From assembly GCA_033032865.1 (NCBI GenBank), contig JAWHQI010000170.1:431001-495000 (forward strand): a DNA stretch of 64,000 bases. The letters run 5' to 3'. The position numbers and the translations under genes were made by a program. This stretch comes from Dactylorhiza incarnata (Eukaryota > Streptophyta > Magnoliopsida > Asparagales > Orchidaceae). Of the stretch, positions 54,371-64,000 are shown piece after piece. Position 1 is the first letter of the stretch; every line of letters begins with the position of its first letter. The notes beneath the pieces are model-generated. The model was not told where the DNA came from, ran no database searches, and saw only the letters and a list, made by a program, of their open reading frames with translations.

Positions 54371-55440
54371 ATGGCTCCCAACACCCGGTCCCAAACCAGC
54401 GAGGGCCTGGACGAAGCGGACACCACCCGCCTGCGCCTCGACCGCCAGGAGGAACGCCTCGATGGCCTGCAGTCCGCCGTCGACGCCTTGCTCGCGGGCC
54501 AAGTACGCATCGGCAGTCAACTCACGGGCCACCTCAACCCTCCGTGCCGACAGGCTCCGCCTCCTCCAACGACACAGCATCCATCCTAGGGATGCCGCCG
54601 CCGCTCTTTCCCGGGCTCACCGCAACCGTTTCCGCGGCCACCGCTGTTCCCCCGACCGCCGCTGCGCCCGCACCTCCAGCCGACCGCCGACAACCCTTGG
54701 CCCTGGATGTTCCCTCCTTCTCGGGCGTGGATCCTATGGGCTGGATCGCCCGGGCGGAGCAGTTTTTTGACCTTCACAACACCCCACATACGGACAAGGT
54801 GGGCACGACCGTGGTTGGCCTAGAGGGCTCGGCCCTTCATTGGGCGTGTTGGCTTCGCCAAATCCAACCCTGCATCCCATGGCACGAGTTCAAACAAGAG
54901 ATGATTAGTCAGTACAACTCTCGTTACACCGGCTCCGCCATAGAGCGCCTCTGCTCGGCCCGCCAGACGACCACTGTGGACGCTTATATCGATGAGTTTG
55001 TCGCGCTCGTCACGCAAGTGCCGGGTCTCCCACCCGAGACCCACCCGACCACTACCTTGGATTCTTTCTGCAGGGCCTCCTTCCAAACATCCGCTCCCGC
55101 ATCCGGACCCACCACCCCCGTACGGTGTCGGAAGCCCTTGACCTTGCCCGTGCGGTCGAAGCAGACATCGGACCCCGTATTGGCGGACCTCCCACCAACC
55201 GCCACCCTCCGCTGCGCGATGGCGGCCCCCGGCCGCCCCACCACCCGTCCAGACCCCCCACACCGCGTCTCCAATAACGACTACAATGATCTCCGTCGTC
55301 GTGGGTTATGCTTCCGTTGCCGCCAGCCATACTCACCGCAACATGTCTGCCCTGTCAAAGAGTTTCACGTCATTATTGGCGATGGGGACGGCGACTCCTC
55401 CGCCGAGGATTTGTCACTCTCGGGGATACCGCCGGACACC
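54371..55440 (+). pseudogene. Chromovirus gag
   Basis: ATG at 54371 (MAPNTRSQTSEGLDEADTTR). A coiled segment follows, then a frame break near 54570. The gag core reads DVPSFSGVDPMGWIARAEQFFDLH, WACWLRQIQPCIPWHEFKQEM and DAYIDEFVALVTQVPGL, with another break near 55070. The zinc knuckle is LCFRCRQPYSPQHVC (about 55305-55350), followed by VKEFHVIIGDGDGDSSAED. A C20 run at 55441-55460 marks the next frame change. Confidence 0.8.
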
Positions 55441-55898
55441 ACCCCCCCCCCCCCCCCCCCCGTCGGAGCCGGAGAGGGCACCCCTCAATGTCTTGGAATT
55501 GCCTTTCTACTCCGTAGGCGGTCTTACCGGACCCCGCACGATGAAGCTCGCGGCCGTGATCAACAACCGCCAGGTGATCGTTATGATCGACAATGGAGCG
55601 AGTCACAATTTCTTGTCGGCTCAACTCGCCCGCGACATCGATTTACCATATTCCGCCTCCCCGGACTTCTCCGTCTGTCTCGGAGATGGTCGCCGACGGC
55701 CCACCTTGGGGCAATGTGTGGATGTCACCCTCTCTTTCGGCCCTTGCACGGTCACGGCAGATTTCTACCTGTTCGAGTTGGGCGGTCTCGACGCCATTTT
55801 GGGCGTGGCATGGCTGCAGACTTTGGGGGATGTGCGGGAGAACTGGGCCTCCATGACCATGTCCTTTCAGCACCAGGGCCAACCATGCCGTTTAGTGG
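55441..55898 (+). pseudogene. Chromovirus aspartic protease
   Basis: After the poly-C run the frame reads LNVLELPFYSVGGLTGPRTM, VIVMIDNGASHNFLSAQLA (D-N-G-A active-site loop), VTADFYLFELGGLDAILGVAWLQTLG. The order and spacing are those of chromovirus proteases. The frame changes again near 55900 before RT. Confidence 0.8.
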
Positions 55899-57330
55899 GT
55901 GACTCCGCCCTCCTCCGTTCGCCGGTTTCATTCCGCGATGCAACGCATCACCGAAGTGGAGTTCTCGGCCTGGCTTTGGCCTCTCCAGATGGCCCCACCG
56001 GACACGGCCACCCCTCTCGGAGCCGGACTGCAAGACGTTCTCGAGGAGTTTTTGAATATCTTCGCCACCCCACCGTGCCTCCCGCCTACTCGGCCGACCG
56101 ACCATGCGATTGTACTTCAACCGGGAGCGGCGGCGGTATCCGTTCGGGCCTACCGCTATGGACATGCCCAAAAGGACGAGATAGAGCGGTTCGTGAGGGA
56201 AATGTTGTTGGGAGGTCTCATCCGGCCTAGCGCTAGCCCGTTCTCCAGTTCGGTTTTATTAGTCCGCAAGAAGGACGGGAGTTGGCGATTTTGTGTGGAT
56301 TACCGGGAGCTCAACAAAGCCACGGTGCCCGACAAATACCCGATCCCGGTCATTCAGGAACTCTTGGATGAGCTTCATGGCGCCGCATTCTTTACAAAGT
56401 TGGACCTCCGCGCCGGATATCACCAAATCCGGGTCCGACCAGAGGACGTGCCAAAGACAGCTTTCCGAACGCACGACGGCCACTTCGAGTTTTTGGTAAT
56501 GCCATTTGGGCTCACCAACGCCCCAGTCACATTCCAAGCAACCATGAATGACATCTTCCGGCCAGTTCTCCGTAAGCATGTCCTTGTTTTTTTTTATGAC
56601 ATTCTCGTGTTTAGTGGCTCGTGGCAGGACCACCTCCGCCACGTGTGTGAGACTTTCACCACCCTTCGGCGCCACCATCTCACCGTCAACCGGAAGAAAT
56701 GCACTTTTGGTGCCACCATGGTGAGCTACTTAGGGCATACCATCTCCGTCGACGGTGTAGCGATGGATGAGGACAAAATTCAGGCGGTCCTTCGGTGGCC
56801 GACCCCTTCCTCCCTTCGGGCATTCCTCGGCCTCACCGGTTATTATCGGCGCTTCATCAAGGACTACGGCGGGTTGGCCCGCCCTCTAGCCCAATTGCTG
56901 AAAGCCTCGGAGGAGGGCCCTTTCGTGTGGCCGCCGGCTGCAATGGCAGCGTTTGACGCTCTACAGGCGGCGTTGGTACAAGGGCCAGTCCTGGCCATGC
57001 CGGACTTCCAGAAACCGTTCATCGTGGAGTGTGATGCTTCGGGCTCCGGCGTGGGCGCCGTATTGATGCAGGTCAGTCGGCCTATTGCTTATTACAGTCG
57101 GGCGCCATCTACGGTGCGCAGCCGCTCGGCCTATGAGAACGAGCTCATGGCCCTCGTGTTGGCGGTACAGCATTGGCGACCATACCTCTTGGGTCGTCCC
57201 TTAGTGATCCGCACTGATCATCATAGTCTCCGCTATTTGCTACAACAAAAAATCGCCACGCCAACGCAACAACTTTGGGTGGCCAAGCTTCTTGGTTATG
57301 ATTTCACGATGAGTTCCGCCCGGGTAAGAC
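55899..57330 (+). pseudogene. Chromovirus reverse transcriptase-RNase H with altered active site
   Basis: Contains RPTDHAIVLQPGAAAVSVRAYRY, VRKKDGSWRFCVDYRELNKA, FFTKLDLRAGYHQIRV and VMPFGLTNAPVTFQ. The catalytic box reads FFYDILVFS instead of the family's FFDDILVYS: Tyr (TAT, 56595-56597) replaces the first of the two metal-binding Asp residues, a single-base change within a T-run. FLGLTGYYRRFI and RNase H motifs (VECDASGSGVGAVL, YENELMALVLAVQHWR, RTDHHSLRYLL) follow. A one-base loss near 57315 shifts the frame into the integrase segment. Confidence 0.88.
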
Positions 57331-58859
57331 TAATCGGGCGGCGGATGCTCTCTCTCGTCACCCCCAAGCCACGGAATTGACCGCTATATCACGGCCGATG
57401 TGGGAGGATGCTTTCGTTATCCAGCAAGAGGTCGACCGCGACCCCCAGTTGAAGGACATTCGAGCAGCCTTACTTGCCGACCCGAAAGCACGTCCACCCT
57501 ATTCCCTCATTGGGGGTCGGCTCTTCCATCGGGGCCGCCTGGTGCTATCGGCAGACTCCGCCCGGATCCCACAGCTATTAGCGGAGTTCCACTCCACGCC
57601 TTCGGGAGGTCACGCCAGGGCTTTCCGCACATATCGGCGTTTGGCTGCATCGCTGTATTGGCCGCACATGCTCCGCCAGGTGAAGGCCTATGTGGCGGCC
57701 TGTTTGCCTTGTCAGAAGGCCAAATATGAGACGATGTTCCCCAGTGGCCTACTGCAGCCCCTGCCGATTCCCGAGCGCGTCTGGGAGGACATCGCGATGG
57801 ACTTCATCACCCGACTGCCGCGGTCGAATGGGTTTGATTGTATTCTGGTGGTGGTCGATCGTCTCACGAAGTACGCCCACTTCGTTCCTCTTCATCATCC
57901 TTACACGGCGGCAACTGTGGCAGACAGCTTCATCACCGAGATCGTGCGGCTTCATGGTTTTCCCCGCTCCATCGTGAGCGACCGCGACCCGCTCTTCCTC
58001 AGTAGTTTTTGGACCTCTCTGTTCCGTCTCCAGGGCACGCATTTACGGATGAGTACGGCATATCATCCGCAGTCGGATGGACAATCTGAAGTGCTGAATA
58101 GGTGTTTGGAAACATATTTGAGATGCTTCATTGGCGAGAGGCCCGGGTCATGGGCGAAATGGTTATGTTGGGCAGAATACTCCTATAACACGGCATACCA
58201 CCACGCCGCAAACACCTCACCATTCGAGACCGTATACGGCCGGCCACCCCCCTCAGTGCTCCGACATCTTCCGGGCGAATGCCCCGTAGCTAGCTTGGCC
58301 GACCATTTATACGATCGGGACGTTATCTCGGACAGTCTGAAGCATCACCTCCGGCGCGCCCAAGACAAAATGCTCTCATTCGCCAACCGGAAGCGTCGGG
58401 ACCTTTCCTTCCAAGTGGGTGAGCGAGTTTTCCTCAAACAGCATCCATACCGCCAGCTCACGACCGCCCACTGCCCTTGTCCCAAGTTGGCTCCTCGTTT
58501 CTTTGGCCCGTTTGAAATTATCAGTCGTATTGGCGCCGTGGCCTACCGGCTACGCCTACCGGACAGTAGCCGCATCCACCCGGTTTTTCATGTGTCTCAA
58601 CTCCGGCGCGTTATCGGCGATCACCCCGTCACCGACCACATACCGCCGACCTCGACAACTCCGGTTCTGAATCCCTTTATCCGGCGGCCATCGTTGATCA
58701 GAACCACCACACACCGGGGAATCCGGCCCCGGAGGAGATCCGGGTTGCGTGGCGCAACCGCCCCGTGTCCGCCGCGACTTGGCTACTACGGGAGGACTTC
58801 CGGCGCCAGTTCCCAGATTTCTGCCTTGAGGACAAGGCGAATTACCCAGACGGCGGTAT
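57331..58859 (+). pseudogene. Chromovirus integrase with chromodomain-like tail
   Basis: The frame, open before the ATG at 57377, starts with the end of RNase H (NRAADALSRHPQ). The H-H-C-C domain is HSTPSGGHARAFRTYRRLA and CLPCQKAK. The catalytic core has MDFITRLPRSNGFDCILVVVDRLTK, SDRDPLFLSSFW and YHPQSDGQSEVLNR, with D-D-E present. The C-terminal part has GERVFLKQHPYRQ, FFGPFEIISRIGAVAYRL and HPVFHVSQLR. After a shift near 58680 another frame gives PEEIRVAWRNRPVSAATW and REDFRRQFPDFCLEDK, a short chromodomain-like end. The core itself is uninterrupted. Confidence 0.88.
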
Positions 58860-59316
58860 TGTTACCGACATACACACAGAAGAACCATCGTAGCAAGTTT
58901 ATTCGAGGAGGACGCGCGACGACGCGAGAGCGGGGGTGCAAACCGAGCCGCATGGCGCCGGATAAAGCAAACCGGGTGGTTCGGGTGTTACGGCTTGGGT
59001 GAGTGGCCTTGGCAAGTTGTATCTTTATTTTAATGTTGCTTTTTATTATCGTTGTTTGATGTGTGGTGGATCCCTCCCTATAAAGGGGATCACCTTTGTT
59101 GTAAGAACCATCTTTGGATCACTTGAATGAAGTAGGGTTGCTCCCCTTTCTTCCTCCCAACCCTAACTCTCTCTCCCTCTCTCTACCTCTCCTTTCCGTA
59201 TCTCTCTCTCTCTACTTCTCTCGCTACCGCTACCCGCTAGCCACTATCGCCGACGGAAGCCGCCTCGCCTACGCCGTCGTCTCCTCGCCGGCTGCCCGAT
59301 ACCCCAAGCGGTATCA
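58860..59316 (+). repeat. 3' LTR of the chromovirus-like element
   Basis: Partner of 53844-54304, slightly shorter owing to fewer CT units. It directly follows CCCAGACGGCGGTAT. Confidence 0.9.
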
Positions 59317-59640
59317 GCACCCAAATCGGTACATCACCACTACCTTCTCCACATGCATCCAATCTTCCACCGCCACCCCGAATACATCCACCCAAAACAA
59401 ACCCACTACCACAACGCTTATCTTACAAAGAGTACATGAAGCTACATCGACATGACCTATGTTTCAATTGCATATACCTCTGCCCAGACACACAGACTCA
59501 TTTAAAGAATTGTGCCTGCTACTTGACAACAAAGATGAAGACATCACCATCATTGACTTCGAAGCCCTTGAGCACAATAATTGTCCTAATCAGACTCGAC
59601 CTTGAGGGCAAGGCCGATTTTCAAGATTAGTGTACAGATA
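59317..59640 (+). pseudogene. Gypsy gag remnant, right of the chromovirus insertion
   Basis: Translation gives QRLSYKEYMKLHRHDLCFNC, the start of a zinc knuckle, then THLKN and, in another frame, LCLLLDNKDEDITIIDFEALE. It is the same family as the element B remnant at 36323 (LLLVEDDEDDDITLADI). The left half lies at 53498-53843. Confidence 0.6.
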
Positions 59641-61080
59641 CATGCACCCTCATCAACCCAATCAAGGAAATCATGATTGGCTTTGGAGGAATTCGGCTAA
59701 TAGAGATAAAACTCACTTTTTTTCCAATCTTTATTTCTTTTATAATGTGTTGATCTTCCATTTATGTAAACCTTTTCATATAAAGAGGCTGGGTGTTTGG
59801 GGAACTCACGTGCTATCTTTGCCCTAGGAAATTGGAATCGAGCACATGTGGTAGAGCGAGAGACTTGCCTCTTGAGTTTGTATCAAAGAGAAGAAGAGAG
59901 ACAAATATGAAGAGAAGATATAATGAACCCTTAGGATTAAGAAATAAGTAAAACAAACACAAAAGTGCTATTAAGTCCTTAGAAAAACAAAAAATTCCAA
60001 AACAGAAGGTTTGTGCAAATACTATCAGAACCCCGATAAGGTCTATCGAGCACTCCATAGAGATAGAGACAATCGGAAACTCAAAACACGTCTTTATCGA
60101 GAACCCAATATGCTCATATGGGGCTGTCAATAAATCCAGAGATGCCATGCTGGCCAACAGAAATTCCATCGGCGTCCAAAACCAACTGAGACGGTTTCGA
60201 TAGGACTTACCTACACCAACTTGACCTGCAATGTGGCTAGTGATCTTCTTCATGTTTTGGGTTTTGGGTGTGGCCTAAAAAATATCTGTAACAAAAGGCT
60301 AATAATCAATGTGATGCATGTGTTAGCAAATGATACATCACGAAGTAGCACAAATCTTCATAACTCTAAATTCATTAACATAAAGGACAGACTTAGTCGT
60401 GTTCAAGATCCATGAAAGTTTATTAACGTAGAACGAATCTATAGGTGACGGACTTTCGATGCCCTGATCCTAGATGCAATGCAAGCGCGCACGTGATGAC
60501 TACAATGGACTGACGATAACCCTAAAATGAAGATGCAGATGAACACACGCAATCCAATGGACTAATGAAGGATAACCCTAATGCGATGCAAATGCAATTA
60601 TTCAATCATGCACGTATTTTTTCCGACGCACAAATAATTAAATAATGTTAATTTTGAAATTCTCGCGCGATTAACCTCAACCAAGCACAAATATCCAAGA
60701 TTAGTGACTAGGCGACTATTGCGGAATAAATTGAGAGTGCATCAAAATTCTAAGTGCATGATGAATAAGAAACACACGCCTTTGAAAAGAGAAATAATCA
60801 AATTAATTTAAGTAAAAGATTACTATCAATACAAGATATTTGTACCATGTGAAGAAATAAAAGTTGGAAGTAGAAGCTCACCAAGTAGTTGATGTTGGTG
60901 GTGGTGGGAAAGATCTGGAGGTGATGGTGGCTGTCTGGGGATGTAGATGTTGTTGTGTAGGTGCTGTCGGAGAGGGATGGTGTCTATTTGGTAGGCTGGG
61001 AGGGATGTTAAAAGAAAGAAAAAGGTAGGTATGGTGTTGGGGAAGTGCTGGAGTGGATATACGAATGGGTGTTTCTGTGG
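59641..61080. other. Non-coding stretch, nothing recognised
   Basis: A 147-codon minus-strand frame (59813-60253) and shorter ones have no recognisable domain. The block 60420-60900 looks like degraded repeat sequence. No RNA gene seen. Confidence 0.35.
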
Positions 61081-61230
61081 AAATGAAGGAGGAGGGTTGG
61101 TGGGGGCTGGAATCCGGCGGAAGGGGCTGGTGGAGGATGGAATCCAGTGGTTGGGGGCTGGTGGAGGCTAGAATACGGCGGTAGGGGGGCTGGTGGAGGC
61201 TGGAATCTGGCGGTAGGGGCTGGAATGAGG
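61081..61230. repeat. G-rich minisatellite
   Basis: Four to five units of about 32 bp built on GGGGCTGGTGGAGGCTGGAATCCGGCGGTA. The proline-rich minus-strand frame across it (61008-61421) is produced by the repeat and is not taken as a gene. Confidence 0.75.
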
Positions 61231-62176
61231 TGGGGAGGAAGGGGAAAAGGTTGGTCGGGGATTACAGGGACAATGGAGGCCGAAGGAATCGGAGAGGTGG
61301 AAATGGGGCGTGATCCGTCGGATGGAGGGGTCGGGGAGGCTGAAAACAACAACAGCGACTTGAAACAAAGACGTCGATGGTTGGACGGGGTGCCCGCGGG
61401 GTCGCTGGAGGATGGAGGCATCGAGGCTCGCGGTGGCGCAAACGTGCGGCCCTCCTGGAGTCGGCACCAGTCGGGATCGGCGCCGTGACCGAGCGGCTTA
61501 CGGCTTCTGTAAAAAACCGCAATTCTCGCCCCCTTGCCCTAACCGGATGCATGCAACATATAAATGGGAGGTTTAGGTTAAGTCATCTGACGTCCCTAAA
61601 TGCGCGATCGGGTATCTTAACCTAAATCACAAAATGCACCTCAGAAAAATACATAAAAAAACTAAAATTCAAGTCAATCGTGATCACGGTCTCCGATCGT
61701 CCATCTAACGATCCAAAAAATGTTCGACTCAATAATTCCTCATATGATGCGTGAACGATCTCCATCACTCATTTTTGCAATAATCCCAATTATTGAAAAG
61801 AAACTATGAATCTTAATATACTTAGGAGTAAAGAGGAACTTTTGTTCAAGCCATTTGTACAAACAAAAACCACAGAAAAACCCACAGTTCCATTTATGCT
61901 AGGCAAGAACAAAAAGGTTCCCAGAAAGGGTACACTTCACGTCAAAAGTAAATGAATATTTATATACCATAAACAGTCTAGCACAACAACACAAGGGACC
62001 AAAGAAGAAAAAGAAAAACAAAGGCAAACAACACGCTACTTTTGCATACCTTAGAACCTTCAGTCTGCATTGCTGACACAAGAAAAAGTAAACTGCTCCA
62101 AAACTTCTGAATGGAAATAACATTTCTGGGTTTTTTTAATTCCAAAAGGTAATAAAATATCTCTCCCCTCGATATT
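61231..62176. other. Downstream region of the MAP kinase gene
   Basis: G-rich at first (to 61560), then AT-rich. The last few hundred bases before 62176 are likely the 3' UTR and terminator region of the kinase gene on the minus strand; several AATAAA/AATAAT-like motifs occur on that strand. No other gene recognised. Confidence 0.4.
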
Positions 62177-62860
62177 TCAGGAATTTAAGGAAGAAGCATC
62201 TGGATGGTAATAATGCATTTCCTTCCACAACATTTCCCTGATCATCTCTTCACCCAAGTCTTCATCAACCTCAATGTCGGACGAGACTTCAGCTGGAGGA
62301 TTAGAACTTGGATCATAAAGAGGTGACATATAAGGATGCTGAAGTGCATCGATCACACTGATCCTTTTCGAGGGATCAAAGACGAGCATCTTTTGAAGTA
62401 AATCAATGGCCAAAGGATCAGCATGGGGATATAGAGAACTGAATGAAATACCCTGTGTGTATGGAAGTGATCTAATATACTTCCGAGCCTTAGGATTGTC
62501 GATAAAAGCAAGATCAAAATCATTCATGGTGCCCAGGACATTCAAAATGAGCTTGAGCTGATTCAGGCACTCTGTTCCAGGGAAAACAGGTTTGCGGCCA
62601 AGTAACTCAGCAAAGATGCAGCCCACAGACCATACATCTATTGAAGTTCCATAATTATCGCAGCAAAGAAGAAGCTCTGGTGCTCGATACCAACGAGTGA
62701 CAACATACTCAGTCATGAACTGTCCTTTCCCATTGCTCGTTCGAGCCAAACCAAAATCGCAAATCTTGAGGTCACAATTCGCATTGATTAAGAGGTTTCC
62801 AGGCTTCAAATCTCTATGTAGTATGTTTGCAGAATGGAGATACTTTAGCCCACGAAGCAA
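62177..62860 (-). CDS. Group C plant MAP kinase (MPK1/2/7/14-like), last exon
   Basis: 227 codons of the kinase C-terminal two thirds, from [22 protein letters not shown] to a TGA stop. Seen: catalytic loop HRDLKPGN (exon residues 15-22), DFG (35-37), activation loop [15 protein letters not shown] with the MAPK TEY site (50-52), [17 protein letters not shown], the MAPK-insert region, and a short acidic C-terminus ending [18 protein letters not shown], typical of group C. The exon begins exactly after a good acceptor (TTGTTTTAG at 62861 on the minus strand). Group C genes usually have two exons, so exon 1 (ATP-binding lobe, GxGxxG, VAIKK) should lie to the right; it is not found before position 64000. 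The protein is a cytoplasmic/nuclear Ser/Thr kinase activated by MKK3-type kinases in wound and ABA signalling in Arabidopsis (family knowledge). The reading frame is intact. Confidence 0.92.
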   Translation of the reverse strand: MLRGLKYLHSANILHRDLKPGNLLINANCDLKICDFGLARTSNGKGQFMTEYVVTRWYRAPELLLCCDNYGTSIDVWSVGCIFAELLGRKPVFPGTECLNQLKLILNVLGTMNDFDLAFIDNPKARKYIRSLPYTQGISFSSLYPHADPLAIDLLQKMLVFDPSKRISVIDALQHPYMSPLYDPSSNPPAEVSSDIEVDEDLGEEMIREMLWKEMHYYHPDASSLNS

Positions 62861-64000
62861 CTAAAACAATATGAAGAAACAAAATATAAGTTTTTATCTA
62901 CTTAAGACGGCATAAATTTTTTTTAACATAATTTTGGAAAAAAATAAAAAAGATGAACTGAGTAAGAAAAGGAAAATAATCAAGAAAGGACCATAAGGAT
63001 TACTTTCACCCATGCTATCTCTAGAATATACAACAACAACTATTTGTTCAGGTTGGTAGAAAATCAAGTCTAACCTACATTCTGTTAGCAAGAGGACAGT
63101 CTTCGTATCACATTCGCAACAAACTCAAGAATTTCTTTTGAAGAGCAAATATTCTGGCATTTTCATGTATGTGATTAGAGCTTCAGATTATTTTTAAAAC
63201 TAAAAGCTCACATGATATTTCTTCTACTTCTAGTAACTAGATGCCAAAATTGATTTTCTTTAACCTATATCTGCCTTTCAGGAAGTTAACTTCAATTTAA
63301 TTTGAAATCTACTGGATATGCATATAAATACATATGTACATGTTTGTCTTTCGTATGCATATGTAAAACAAGTATATATATACACACACACACACGAGTG
63401 CCCGACACGGGGCTCCGCCCCTACGGCCAAGCGCGACAGTACCCGGCGGCGATGGCGGGCATCGCTCTCCCCCAGTGCGATGTTGTTGGGCGGCCTTCGG
63501 CCGCATCCAGGCGGGCTTTCCTCGCCTCCGCACGGGCTTCGCCCGTGCTCGATGCGTCTGCGGGATGCGCCCGCAACATATACGTATGAGTACTCGAAAT
63601 AACCGTAAAAAAATATACATCAATATTACAATAATTATTTTGTAAAAAAATATGTGTATATACTTAAAAAAATATTTTCTCTCTCTCCCTCCCTCTCTCT
63701 CTCCGCCACACTCTCTCCCCCTCTCTCCTCTCTCTCTCTCTCTCTCTTCAGTTTTAGCCATGGGGGGCTAGGGAATTCAGCGTGAGGGAGGGAGAGGAAT
63801 TTGCTTCGAATTGTTATTTGCAGTCCAGCATCATGATTAGATCTTGTGATCGAATGGACAGGATTTGTTTGATGGTTTTAAGAAGAATGGAATTAAAAAG
63901 TCACCCAATATCTCTTTATATATATATATAGAAATAATTACCAATACCTCCCCTGTAAGTTAGCATAATTACTGAGAGCACCCCTCTTATTTTCGAAATT
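62861..64000 (-). other. Intron of the MAP kinase gene (extends past the window)
   Basis: At least 1.1 kb, AT-rich, with acceptor at 62861-62862. It contains an AC/AT microsatellite (63375-63395), a GC-rich island (63396-63587) and a CT-rich region (63678-63746). At 63940-64000 a repeat-like end reads ACCTCCCCTGTAAGTTAGC. No exon 1 coding sequence was found here on the minus strand. Confidence 0.6.
63396..63587. repeat. GC-rich island with short hairpins
   Basis: About 190 bp of about 70% GC inside AT-rich intron, bordered by an (AC)n run on the left and ACATATACGTATG on the right. It is full of small inverted repeats (GGGGCTCCGCCCC, GGCCTTCGGCC, GGGCTTCGCCC). The sharp borders suggest an inserted element. 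I cannot assign the family, and no clear target duplication is visible. Confidence 0.5.

Larger units (their letters stand above)
53844..59316 (+). mobile_element. Chromovirus-like Ty3/gypsy element, degenerate
   Basis: 5473 bp with LTRs of 461 and 457 bp and the target duplication GCACC (53839-53843 and 59317-59321). The order gag, zinc knuckle, protease, RT, RNase H, integrase, chromodomain-like tail is that of chromoviruses (Reina/Tekay/CRM group). At least five frame breaks and one changed RT active-site residue make it inactive. The LTRs differ at some 15 positions, most of them C/T or G/A, as expected from decay of methylated cytosines. The usual tRNA-Met primer-binding site is not seen after the 5' LTR (TTGATCCGACC instead). 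Confidence 0.9.

Noticed and set aside
61008..61421. Proline-rich 137-codon minus-strand frame
   Set aside because: Generated by a G-rich ~32-bp minisatellite; no domain, no splice or promoter context.
63396..63587. GC-rich block as organelle or bacterial DNA
   Set aside because: No open frame or rRNA/tRNA signature; hairpin-rich low-copy-element look fits better.

Overview
The window is nuclear DNA of a flowering plant, probably a eudicot. It holds parts of two host genes, one broken host-gene copy and a dense, nested set of LTR retrotransposons with a few MITEs. The evidence is a group S1 bZIP gene carrying the plant-specific sucrose-control uORF, a group C plant MAP kinase exon, and several plant retroelement lineages (SIRE-like and short-LTR Ty1/copia; Tat-like, chromovirus-like and older Ty3/gypsy). 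I cannot name the species. No rRNA, tRNA, CRISPR or bacterial-type operon was seen.

Left part (1-10.6 kb): a Ty3/gypsy element cut by the window edge runs to 3998 and has an atypical internal region. A Tat-type LTR with the start of its antisense gene follows (3999-5330), then an AT-rich stretch without recognisable genes, a CACTA-like end (to 7988) and a gypsy gag remnant (9.3-10.1 kb).

10602-19995 is a 9.4-kb SIRE-like copia element on the minus strand with target-site duplication ACACC. It keeps gag and a second, intron-containing coiled-coil gene, but pol has been deleted from just after the protease active site to the end of RNase H. The second gene has its own TATA box, preceded by copies of the GTTCGWCGAAC motif that also fills both LTRs.

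Host-gene island (21.8-25.8 kb): a broken U11/U12-31K-like (CCHC/RRM) gene fragment, then an intronless bZIP11-type gene on the minus strand with an SC-peptide uORF in its leader. The MAP kinase last exon (62177-62860, minus) is the only other host gene; its first exon lies beyond the right edge.

25.8-53 kb is a nest. An old gypsy element (A) has its RT at 28.9-29.4 kb, RNase H and integrase at 36.8-38.6 kb and integrase tail at 52.4-52.7 kb. Into it went a second gypsy (B, 29.4-36.8 kb), itself hit by an intact 5.3-kb copia element (31047-36322), and a 13.4-kb Tat element (38610-52004, minus). The Tat element was in turn hit by a solo LTR (47917-49221) and a hAT-type MITE (50096-50551). A further solo LTR (52014-52398) follows. 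At 53844-59316 a chromovirus-like gypsy lies inside another gag remnant. The order of insertion can be read from the target-site duplications and split reading frames.
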